From Chrysomallon squamiferum (Eukaryota > Mollusca > Gastropoda > Neomphalida > Peltospiridae): a stretch of 64,000 nucleotides of DNA. The stretch is taken from contig CM022674.1 in the NCBI GenBank assembly GCA_012295275.1, positions 9,322,260-9,386,259 of the forward strand, written 5' to 3'. Below are positions 27,445-39,164 of the stretch, piece by piece (the stretch's first letter is position 1; every line of letters begins with the position of its first letter). The notes below the pieces were generated by a model. That model saw only the letters and a list, made by a program, of their open reading frames with translations. It ran no database searches and was not told the origin of the DNA. The position numbers and the translations under genes were made by a program.

Positions 27445-27680
27445 GATATTGATTTTTAATGAAAAAGCTCGATGTTGATATTTACTAAAATATACTGATA
27501 TTGATATTTGTTGAAATACATAGACATTGGCCTTAAAGAACTATACTGACATCCATATTTACTGTAAAGTTGTGACACTGTCATTTATTGAACAATACTG
27601 ACTTTGATATTTACGAAAAACACTGACACCGACTTTTACTGAAACGTACACTGATAGTTACTGAAGACATCTCACGTGGA
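27445..27680. repeat. degenerate ~27-bp minisatellite
   Basis: About eight diverged copies of a unit of 24-28 bp. Each carries a variant of ACTGAYATTGATATTTACTG, visible as recurring ATACTGAC and ATTTACTG words. The copies drift in length and sequence, so this is an old array with no coding sense. Confidence 0.6.
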
Positions 27681-29284
27681 TATAATTTGTAAAACAGTGA
27701 GACTGTTCACCTACAAGAAAACTAGCAAAATGAGGACAGTTGAAACATTTACACAGACGTCGCATGACTATCGATTAGGAAATTAAAAACGGATAGAGAC
27801 GAGTTTTAAAGATATTTCCAGGTCGAGAAATGATTATTCATTGATCATATACGTGATACTGTGTTTGAGTCTTCAATCTTTGACTAGTACAACAAACACG
27901 ACAAATCGTTTTAACATCCATATAACTCTAAACACATTGTCCAGATATTCTTGTAATTACAAGTCAGTTTGTTTATTTAAATGACATGAATTTTAATACA
28001 AAACAGTAAACGATTATAAAATTTTGAACAGTGTTTCAAAGTATGTAATTTTGTGCCGGACATATTTTTTTTTTTTTTTTTCACCTTTCTTTCGACAGTG
28101 ATAAACGGTAGCTCTAAGATACAAACTTTAAGCCAGACAATTTAGTGCACGGTCAGCCTCTAATCACACACAGTGGTACCTCTCTAGAGTTAGTGCTTTT
28201 TTCTGGGTATAAGACCAATACAATATTTTGTACCCAAATGCGTTTATTCAAAATATATGTTCACATTATTTTGAAATAATATAGTATTCTACAGCTTCAA
28301 GTTCACATACATACACATACTGCATAATGTACGGATACAAACTAGCCGGATAGATGCAGTTTTATATTAGACGTATTTTAATGCCTTTTAAAAAAAATCG
28401 TAGTACTGAGATAACATTAATTGAAATAAGGTATCTAAAGGTTTTCAAGATCCACCAATTTTAATGCAACTAACTACTCCTTCAAAGAACTGTCGTTGAT
28501 CAGTAACATTTAATTTAGAGTTCGACTGGTATTCCTCGCTTGAACTCTGATGGCCAAAGTGAACGATCTAGTGTACATTTTTTTATCTACTGGATTGACT
28601 TTAATCTCAGCAATTTCCTCTTTGTTTATTCTTCTTCTACTTCTTATCATCATCATTATTTATTTATTTATTTTGTTATTTGTTACCTTAAACGTATAAA
28701 AAAACAAATGTTAAAAAAATGTCCATAATAACCCAAGTGGATCTGTGATCAAGCTGTCGCAAAATGAAATGATCAACCATAATAACTCCAAGTAACCCGA
28801 ACAGCGCATTCCAGGTATGTTTAAAAATTAAGTCTGTGAGATAAAATATATAAATGTTTAGTGGAAGAATGTTGCTGTCATTATAATTTCTAAACGATAT
28901 TCTATCTTACTCAAAACACCCATTTTGACAATAAGCTGGAAAAAAAGTAAATCTCTTGACCAGTGTAGATCACCGGAAACACATTAAATAATAAACACTT
29001 ATTTTTCTGTCACATTTATTAATAAGCATTTGTTTTCCCATATTAAATCATTAAGTCTTAATCTAATAATTATGTTCACTTTATTCTTTGCACAGTCAAA
29101 TTATTTTAATTATTTAAGTATGATTAAAAACTTATAATAAAATGTTTATATTTCACTGGGATAGAAAACTTCTATTCAGCTAATTTATAAACAAGAAAAT
29201 CTAAAATTGTAAAGTAGGTTTATGTCTTCGTAAAATAATAAAATAAGTTTTGCCTTTATTTATGTCGTTGATATGAACATATTT

Positions 29285-29320
<36 letters not shown>

Positions 29321-30232
29321 TACCGCTAAATATTTCAATAGTGTTCCGAAACATTTCCAAGCCATGTGGGATATCTGCCAGTAAAATCAACAATATTGCA
29401 GTAGTCAACGTCAAATGGAGCATAGCGTGTAACATGGCGAAGGAAGCACTGTGGTAAACAAATAATAATTAAAAAAAAGAAATTTAATAAATGAAATATC
29501 TATAGAATACCAAATTTATTTTGTTATCGATGGCATTCTTCTGAAGTCTGGTCATGATCTTATAAGGACGATATTACAGAAAAAAAGTTTTCCACATATA
29601 AACAATTTGTGATATGCTGAAAATATTTTAATCAGCAATGGAAATATATGTTGAATGGAAATGTTTTGAATAAGGAATGCGTGTCAGATAGTATAACGAT
29701 GGAGACAAATAAAACCTTCAATCGATAAGTTTAAATTACCTTTTTATTTTGAAAATAAATCTGAGAGGTATTACCCGAGTAAATAAACAGTACCAGGCAA
29801 TTATCAAAATTTCATCCACCTTTATCAGCAATGTTTTCAGCTCAAATGAGAACAACTTGCTCAAAATATTTAAAATATTTTTAAAATACAAATTGCAAGA
29901 ATAAATTTATATCTTCTAAAATGATTATTTTTATCTGTCTAATACTACTGTTTTATTTTATTAGACACTCTTATCACAATTTATTTACTCAGAAACAATA
30001 GTAAAATAACAATAAGATAAACCATACTATGTACAAGTACACTCATATCCGACTGTGGAGCCATTTAACAAAACACCACGCGGCTTTACTGGAGTGTTCT
30101 CTTTTGTCTGCCACCACTGCAGTAAGAGTCCAATTTGAAAAAAAAAAAAAAAAAAAAATATCCCAACAAAAATTTAATGAACAATAGTCAAACTGAGTCT
30201 TCTTAATTGACAGTAATAATGATATTTTAAAA

Positions 30233-30264
<32 letters not shown>

Positions 30265-33200
30265 GGGACTGATCGATAGTAAAGCACTTCTTAAAACCTT
30301 TTAAATTTTAATGAGAAAAACAGTCATGTACAGAATGAATAATTATATAACATTATATTTAATCATTACTGCTATTACTATCTCTATTTCCCATAGAAGT
30401 AATTATATTACTTATACCGCTGCAGTTGCTGCCACTACTACTACTACATCCACTACTACCACCACATCCATACTACCACCACCACCATTACGACTACGAC
30501 CACAACCACTACTATTATTACTACTGCTTACTATTACTATTATCATTTTCTATATGTTAAACGGTTTAATTATTTTCTTTAAAAAAGATTGATTTAAAAC
30601 ATACAATTTAGCTTTCATCACCAGTGTAGACAGTTCATGATTAATTCATGATTAATTTTGTTATTACAAAAAAAAAAGAAGAAAAAAAAAGAAGATTATT
30701 ATTATTTATTAACAATGACTTTTTAATTATTTTTCTACAGTGGCGAGTCTAACAGTATAACTTTTAAAATCGTTAAATTCGTTTCTAAACATTCTGAAGA
30801 TTAGTTTTTGTTGACAAGTACTGGTACATAATATTCTCTCTGAAAACCAAATCAATACAGAATTATGTTCATCTAACAGAAATAGGTTATTTATGGAAAC
30901 GGACTAAACTTTGCGAACAAAAATACATCACTTAAACGATTAAGCCAGTTTTAAAATATATGTTTCCTGAAAAACTGACATCATTAGGGAGTTATCGATA
31001 AATGCTTCGCTTTCTGAAGCTGTTTCAAACTCATGCTAGTTAAAAATGATGTTTTCTAGCTATTAATATATTAATCAATACAATTTATAATATTTCGTTT
31101 TAAAGGTTTCGCAACAAACTTCGACAGCAGTTTCAAAAATACCCATTTTTAAAATATATTCATTATCTTTGCATGTATAAAATATAAATAATCATTTATA
31201 TTTTATAACGATTAAGTTATATATATATATATAATTTGGTATATCAGAAAGGAGCAGCACGAATGTCCAGAAATCAAGAAACACTATTAGAAATATACAG
31301 ATCCAGTTCTATTATTTTAAAGGAGCTTGTGAACAACGTTTATGTGCGTGATATGCATATTATATATTTGTTTTCAAAATATATTAATTTATTTATTAAT
31401 TTTTCTTCTTTTACTTCTTCTTCTTCTTTCTTCTTCTTCTTCTTCTTATTATTATTATTATTATTATTATTTATCAATTAGCAAGTTAAAATCCAATTCT
31501 ATTTCTCAGTTTTAATCAGTTCAGATATAAACTGTACTGAAATGTTATTATGACATAAATACTAAATTGTTCATTATTAGTAAAAACACAAAAATACGGA
31601 GATAAAGAAACACGTTGCATTATTAGACTTGATACAGAAGATGTAGCTGAGTAAAAAAAATCAGGTAACGATGTCAGTGGTCTCAGAAGTGACGACAATT
31701 ATTTGTAGATCAGCCGCGACTGGCGCTAAGTTGATTTTACTCTGTTTCTCATTACGAGCAGCAGTAGGTAAACAATCTTAATCACCAATGCGCAAGCATT
31801 TTGGGAATGGCGTGCAACTATAAAATTATTTTCTTAGAAAGATTGAAGTTATTTGCAGCTAGCTGGTTTTCTAATGTGGAAATAAACAGATTTGATTGTA
31901 TTTGTGCTGGAGTAATTCTGAGGAGCACACACGCAATAATATGTGTGAACTGAATCATCACATATTCTCTCTTCAGAATCTCAAAACACCCACAATTATA
32001 ATCACTCGCAGTCAACGTTCCTCTGATTTTCCCAACCACTAAACGGAGTTTTTGATGATTTGAGCAACGAGAGAAATGTTCAGTGGCTTAATCATTTCAG
32101 CTTTCGATGGTGAACAAACCATCTATCTATCTATCTATCTAATATATCTATCTAATCTATCTGTGTAACAATCTATCTAATCTATATGTCTGCCTGTCTG
32201 TCTTTCTGTCAATCTACCTACCTACCTACCAATCTATCTATCTAATCTATCTATCTATCTGTCAAAGAATTAAATACAAATAACATTCAAATATATATGC
32301 AATAAATATATATATTTGAATATAATTTGTATTTTATTCTTTGATATGTGTGTGTGCATTGAAATATGACTATGTAAATATCTATATTTTTCATATATAT
32401 AATATATATCCTTTTGGACAGAACTAACTTTACTTCGATAAATGACTGACTGCATGCCAGACAGCATAAAAGACATGAAGTAGATAAAATAGATAAACAT
32501 TAACAATAAAAGACGATAAATTAAAAAAAAAAAAAAATTCAAAAACATCTCTCTATCAGATACCTTCTGTTACTATGACTATTACCACCGCAGCAACGTT
32601 TTATTATTACCACCACACCACCACCACTACTACTACCACTATTACTCTACTACTTCAACTACTGCTGCTGCAGACAGACATTTTACTTTTGTTCTGTACT
32701 AGATAATTATTTCTGCATTTTCTAACTTTCGTTTCTATTTATTTATTATTTTTTAAAATTATTTTATTTATTATTTTAATATTATTTATTACATTCATTT
32801 CATTTCTTAATTTTCGATTCTAATAATACATTTAGACTCATAACTGAAGTTCTAAATTAATGATAATAGAAATAGTAAACTTATTAGAACTAGGTAGTTA
32901 ATCGAAATACTGTAGATATCTTTTTAAAAATAAAATAAAAAAGGAAAATATGTCTTAATTTATATAAATAAAATAAATTATATCATCTTTTAAATAAAAA
33001 TAATATACCTAGTAATCGGGAAACCATTCATTATTTCATGTGTAATATATTTTCATTGGAGTTATTCCTCTTGCTTTAGAAACTTCTTTACAAGCATCAC
33101 AACAGTAACATAAACGAGGGAGTTTATTAATTTCCCACTTATTTCCCCAATTTTTAAAGTGAGTCCATTGCATGAGATGCAGAGCCAGTTTGGTAACATG

Positions 33201-33650
33201 TATTTGAATTTGGCAAGGAAGCCTTTAGAAGGAAACTGTTGAAAAGAATCGCAGAAAAAAATAATTACTTTGAAATACTAAAAAATGTGCGTGGGAGGGG
33301 GATCCATTTACATCTAGCATGGATGTCGACAAATAAATTACAACTGATTCATATGCTGACAACTATAAAAATTGGAGTGAATACATTTTACAGGAAATAT
33401 CCGTATGTTGGTAATCTCACTGATAACCTTCGCTGCAAAGAAGATGGAGTTCAACGAATCATGAAGACATGCTTAACAATTCTCAATATGGAAAAACATA
33501 TAGCTTTACAGTTGATTAATAATGTGATGTTATTATTATCAAATTAATCATATTGTTCATTACCAATTTTTGTTTCATATTTCAGAAAGCAGAAAAAGTC
33601 AAGCCAATGCCCGGTATGAAAGAACATACTCTATCCGACTGTTGTAAATG
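27681..33650. other. intergenic, no gene seen; simple repeats
   Basis: Contains (TAA)n near 29288-29322, (ATT)n at 30233-30263, an ACT/ACC tract at about 30430-30540, a TTC/TTA tract at 31410-31475 and a CTAT tetranucleotide array at 32119-32263. An open frame at 33239-33547 (102 codons) has no recognisable motif or splice context. Confidence 0.5.
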
Positions 33651-33795
33651 AAACAATAAACTCTCCATTCCGAGTTTAATTCGTTCCGCGACCGAACTCA
33701 TAACTCAGTTTGCTCGCATATCAAATAAATTTTCCCAAATGATATTAACTGAAATACCATTAATCCGTTCCAGCCCACCCCAAAACACCCCATTT
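33651..33795. repeat. probable interspersed-repeat fragment
   Basis: A 140-bp block with a composition unlike its flanks. It contains GTTCCGCGACCGAACTC, TTTGCTCGCATATCAAATAA and ATTAATCCGTTCCAGCCC in series. I believe this kind of sequence recurs in invertebrate genomes, but that is from memory. It abuts the outer end of the left inverted-duplication arm. Confidence 0.3.
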
Positions 33796-34299
33796 TTTTT
33801 CTTTTCTGTAACTTGTTTTTAAACAAATTCTTGTATAATAATAAACCTAAACTTACTTTATTCAAATGCCTGTTTATTATTTCTAATTTCTACAAGAAGC
33901 TTGTATTTAATGGCAGTATTTAAATAAACAAATAATTAATGACCATAATCATCTAAATATCTGATTATTTGAAATACCTCAGAAAGAAAACAATTTAGTG
34001 GTAGCAACTTATCATCCAAATATAAGTATTCAGCTGCTTGTTGTTCCAGCTATTTATTAGGAACTCCATGATTTCAAAATGCCATTTAATTAATTAACAG
34101 ACACAACTAACTTGGAGCAAATTGGTAGGCATTTACATAACATGTAGCTTTGGTGTAAACTTAAATGCAACACTCAGTATCTAACTCTGGTAATACAACC
34201 AAACAATATATTTTGCATTTATAAAGATAAGAGATGTACAAAATATATGTTGGCCCCTTTGTACATTAGAGGTTTGAATAATATCAAAATTGTTTTTAC

Positions 34300-35588
34300 C
34301 AGATGGCAAAGGTTGTAATAACTCATCACAGATGCTCAGTTTGAGGATGAAAGCCCTAAGTGATTGTTCTAAACCATACAGATAGGAGTCAGCTCTGAAA
34401 TGTTAAATTTACATAAGAAATTAAATGAGCAAAAGAGGTGTGTTCGTCACCCATGTTTTTGCAATGTACCTAAATTGGTTTTATTCTTATTACCACAGCA
34501 TATTTTGTTTGGCGTATTCAGGGGCTTATCATTGCTATGTGCATGGCCGTAACAACACTCTTTTTGAAATGAGGCAAAACATTTAACTGCCATGCCGAGC
34601 AGGGCAAACAAATTTGGGTGAGCTAGAACCAGGCTAAGACTGAAATGTGTGAAAAGGATGTTTTATTCCTTAAATCATCAGGTTTTTGATAAACCTGTCT
34701 GATTGATGTCTGATGTCTTTGAAGTCATTTATATTTTCATTGCAGCAATGTTGGCAGAAATCAAATGGTAACCATAGACATAAACAAATTCATTCAGTGG
34801 ATATTGTTTCTACTGGAACAGAGATTTTTATTTTCAATTTTTTTATTAAAATCTTTTTATCTAAAAATAAAAATACATAATTTAAACTTTAAAAAAGACA
34901 TTTGCCTCATTTGCCTCAATGTAGTTATGGCCATGATATGTCTGAAATTATCTCACTATAAATCATAAATGTGTTACATTAAAAAACACTGATTAAAGTA
35001 ATTAAAAATAGAAATTATATTTGTGATAAAATGTGTTACTTTTAAATAAAATTATCACCTGCTTTTTGGAAGTGGCAAACCAATTTCAAAAACAAAATGC
35101 TCCAATGGTAATTTACTTCCATTCAGTATCACAATGACAATTTTATTCACCAGTTTTTGATCAAGAAGAACTGCAACTCCTTCTATAAGTCTAGAAATGT
35201 AATGACTCACCTCTGGATGCTTGCACATCTAACATGCATACAAAAAAAAAAAAAAATGCAGTGTTTATAAAATTATTTTTTAATTGTTGTAAGTTATAAT
35301 TAAAACACTGAAATATTAAATAGAAATAATAAAAATTTAAAGTCAAAATTTAATCTAAAAATTATTATGTAAATATACATTAAAAATACAAAAATCGTTT
35401 CTGTTAGTCCTTGAGTATATAAATTCAATATTCTAAATTTTAAAATAAATGATTTGATTTGATTTTAACCTGAACTGGGACATTATACTTCTTTGTGTTT
35501 TCAAACACCCCAGGTGGGTAAACACCACGTACGTACAAAACACAATGAATAGCAACTTCCAAAAATTCTCTCAGGATATCACATGAAA
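34300..35588 (-). pseudogene. truncated inverted copy of MAD2L2 (REV7)
   Basis: Three exons match the + strand MAD2L2 at 50.5 kb: 35470-35588, 35059-35228 and 34300-34394, with their introns and splice sites kept. It is therefore a genomic duplicate and not a retrocopy. The exons matching 52085-52158, 52326-52418 and 52941-52979 are absent; the first two fall in an internal deletion and the last lies beyond the homology end. The HORMA fold would lose its C-terminal safety-belt part. The copied exons are otherwise open. One clear difference is FVFEI here against FVFQI in the full gene; Glu is the residue I recall in the human protein. It is probably non-functional as protein, but it could give RNA antisense to the intact gene. 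Confidence 0.8.
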
Positions 35589-36974
35589 CTGAAAAATAAT
35601 TAATGAAACTGTAAAAACATACATTCCTATTTTAATGAAAACACACACATATAGATGAAAAGAAAGACCATAACTTTTAAAGAAAATCCAAAAATCAGAA
35701 ATTGATATGGTAAACTCGTTTGCAATATCAAAAAATTCAATGGCCCTTTAATACTGGATGTCAATGATTTTAAAACTATTTATATGTTAGCATGATGCAA
35801 TCGTAAATCACAATCAGTCAGTGCATAGTTTCACATAGTACAACATTGATTACTTGCACAAAAATATTAAAACCAAAGGCCAATTTCTGAAACGATTTTA
35901 TTTTATTCCATCAGATTAACAGCAGTACATTTTGGCTAATGTGCCTAAGGAGGAACATAAATGTAAGGAAGAATAATAATGTCGGCATCCATGAGACGTG
36001 CCTGACAGTGCACGTAGTATAATGTGTAATTATCGTTACCGTATGTGGTATGTATATTTGAAAACATTTTATTATATAAATCTTAGAAGATAACTAATAA
36101 GCGGAGTACCAAAGGCATTTAATTGCTTTCGATAGCCAATGGTAATAAAGGTATTGAAGCTAATGACCGCTGGTGGCGCTGGCTCTTTTTTTTTTTTTTT
36201 TTTCTTTTATTTTATTTTATTTTTTTTTATCTTTCAAAACGTTACGCTGATTTACTGTGTGTTTTAAAGCAGAATGAGGTCAAATATCAATTTTATTTTG
36301 TTCGGGGAATTTCTTAACAAAAAATAGACTGGACTGAATAGATTATTCAAATGGAACATTTAGACTATTGAAGTATCTTTCACATTCCACCTTGTATTTT
36401 ACAAATAACTACCGATATTTATTGTTTAACAGCCATTTGAAGGGAACCGTTAGTGCCCGATTAGTAAAAAAAAAGAAGACTTCATTATGGGTATGGAAAC
36501 TCTTCTTATGTTCCCATATCTAGAAATAGGTTCAGGCATGCCTATCTTGGATCCGATCTCTGACATCGCCAGGGATGGGGGCTCCGGGACTGGAGTAAAA
36601 ATCTCAGGAACGACAACTCTATAGGGTCGTCTGCAGAAGTAAACATCAAAATAACAGAAAAGTTATCTATTCTAGTATTGACGAACGACAGCTCTTACTA
36701 AGGCATTATCTCAAGCTCATTCATCAACTGAAACAAGCCAAGAACATAATATTTAACTCAGTAAGACTACTCTTAAGGTCTTCATAAAAAAAAAAAAAAT
36801 AAATAAATAAAATAAAATAAAAACTATATTGAACAGCTAATTCAAATTAAATAAATATAAAACTTGAAATATGTTTTTGGTGATTTACGGTTGTCGACTT
36901 TAAAGAAAAAAAAAAAAAAAAAAAGACCCTTCAAAAAAAACTTTGAAATGTGATGTCTTTTACATGTCAAATTA

Positions 36975-37646
36975 ACATAAATGTAAAAAACTTAATAGAG
37001 AATATGTTCATAATCAGTGTCTTTATCAGAAAGAAAATATCTAAAACTAGAATATTACTTCACAAATTTACACTATCATGGATATCATCAAAAAGTGTTT
37101 TGTTTTTATTCCAGGGACTGGTTTTCTTTTAACTGGTATAAAATACATCTTTTTTCATTTGACAATATAATAAAATATGATACATTGCTAGTATTTAAAT
37201 TAAATGATTTAAGTAATTTATTTATGAATATATTATTATTATTATTACTCTTACTGGTATTAATATTATTTTATTCACCTTAGTTTAGACTACGATTCTA
37301 ATAATACAGTAATCATTATTATACATATGTCATTTTCTTATAAAATAATAAATAATCAGAAACATACCACCAAAAGTCTAAGTTAATTAATCAGTTGCAC
37401 TGATTCACACAAATGTGTCCAACCTGTGTATATTTCTGAAAAACTCCATAGAAATTTAATTTTTTAAAACTGATGAATAGTTTCATTTTTTATGTTTTAC
37501 CAGTTACATAATAACATTAATTAACATTAATTTGCCTTACACTATCATTACATAAATGTAAAAAAAATTAATAGAGAATATGTTCATAATTGGCGTCTTT
37601 TTCAGAAAGAAAATATCTAAAACTAGAATATTACTTCACAAATTTA
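36975..37646. repeat. ~97-bp direct repeat pair inside the arm
   Basis: 36975-37071 and 37550-37646 are near-identical (ACATAAATGTAAAAAA through CACAAATTTACA), separated by about 480 bp. Both copies carry CACTATCAT at one side. The same pair exists in reverse complement in the right arm (about 43677-43775 and 44475-44575), so it predates the inverted duplication. Confidence 0.8.
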
Positions 37647-37671
37647 CATTGCACACAATTAACAACTTTAA

Positions 37672-38465
37672 TCGCTACTACCAGCAACAACATTTGTATT
37701 AATACGACAGATACATCTGACATTATACTCATTGCTGCCGGGATTACAATGTCTATTAATAGAGCCGATAAGGCGGCTATTACCATCACTAATACCAGCA
37801 CTATCATGTGTATTATTACGACTGGTGAGACTGCTATTACAATCACTACTACAACCACTGTCATATGTATTAATACCACAGATACATCTGCCCTAACGAT
37901 AACTATTACCAGAACTACCATGTCTATGTCTACGGCTGCCATTAGCGTCACTACTACTAGAACCACCATGTGCATTAATACCATTGGGAAGTGTACTATT
38001 TTGATCACTACTACCAGCACTATCATCTGTAGAAAAACCATCAATAACGCTGTTATTACCATAAGTACTACCAGCAGTATCATGTGTATTAATACCTTAG
38101 GTAAGGCTCTACTTCCAGCACTGTGATGTGTATTAATACAACTGTTAACCGCTGTCATTACCATCACTACTACCAGTACTACTGTGGCTAGGAATACTAC
38201 CGATCTGTGGGTTATTACCATGACTACTGAAAAACACTAGTAACGCTGCTATTACCATCAGATGTCTACGAACACCACCAGTAAGTGTCCTATATCATTA
38301 TTATTACCAGCACTACCATCGGTAAGGCTGGTATTATGATCACTAGTATCCCTGCTATCACGTGTATTATTAATTAATAGAACTGGTACCCTGTTATTTC
38401 CATCACTACTACCAGCACTACCATTTCTGCGTATAGCACCGAGCTAGCTGCTCTCACCATGACGA
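37672..38465 (+). repeat. 57-bp minisatellite, forward half
   Basis: Diverged tandem copies of a 57-bp unit of the form ATTACCATCACTACTACCAG, then CACTATCATGTGTATTAATACC, then a variable part ending in GCT. The period is a multiple of three, so long frames stay open (for example 37590-38126) and give 19-residue Thr/Ile-rich repeats. This is a product of the period and no evidence of a gene. The array begins exactly where the left duplication arm ends. Confidence 0.8.
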
Positions 38466-39120
38466 CTAATACAACCGGTATTGCAGAGGTATCGGTGATA
38501 TTAACACACATGGTAGTTCTGTGATGTTATGTGCAGAGGTATTAATAGACATGGTAGTTCTGTTAATTGGGATTCTAATAGCAGTGATAACGGTGGTATT
38601 AATACACATGATAATGCTGGTAGAAGAGGTAATGTGAGCAGTACAGGTGATATTAATACACATGATAATGCTGGTAGAAGAGGTGGTAATGTGAGCGGTA
38701 CAGGTGATATTAATACACAATATGGAGATGGTAATTGCAGCCTTTTTGGTGCTATTAATACACATGATAGTTACTGAAGTATTGTCAATGGTATCGGTGC
38801 TATAAGTAGACATAGTTGTGCTGATAGAAGTGATGGTAATGGGAGTCTTACCATTGAAACTAATAAACATGATAGTGTTAGTAGCAGTGATGGTAAAGGC
38901 AGCTTTACCGGTGGTATTAACACACATGATATGGCTGGTATTATTGATGGCAATGGTAGCCATACTGATGGTATATGTACACATGGTAGTGTTGGTTGTG
39001 GTAATGGCAATAGCAGCGATACCGGAGGTATTAATAGACGTGACACTGCTGGTATTAGTGAAGGCAATACCAGCGGCACTGATGAGGTTACTAGGTATGA
39101 CAGTGCTGCTATTAGTGAAA
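38466..39120 (-). repeat. 57-bp minisatellite, inverted half
   Basis: The same 57-bp unit continues in the opposite orientation: + strand reads GGTATTAATACACATGATA, then GTGCTGGTAG, then GTGATGGTAATG. The switch lies close to 38465-38530. The two halves are complementary and could fold into a long imperfect hairpin. Open frames on both strands are by-products of the 57-bp period. Confidence 0.8.
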
Positions 39121-39164
39121 TTGGCCCTAACTTATTTATTAAGCCATGGATCGCAATTTAGGTA

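Larger units (their letters stand above)
33815..37669. repeat. left arm of a large inverted duplication
   Basis: Reverse complement of 52890 down to 50235, then of about 45640 down to 43656, apparently nearly identical over most of its length. Relative to the right side, the left arm lacks about 590 bp (right 51970-52560) near 34135 and the roughly 4.6 kb between 45640 and 50235 (junction at 35884-35897). It carries the truncated MAD2L2 copy. At its inner end the shared sequence stops after CACAATTAACAA. Confidence 0.85.

Noticed and set aside
33239-33547. 102-codon frame next to the left arm
   Set aside because: No recognisable motif, no splice borders and AT-rich composition; kept only as a note.
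34765-34968. Identical 67-codon frames at 34765-34968 (+) and 51152-51355 (-)
   Set aside because: They are antisense to a MAD2L2 intron in the two duplication arms. The identity reflects the duplication and not a conserved protein.
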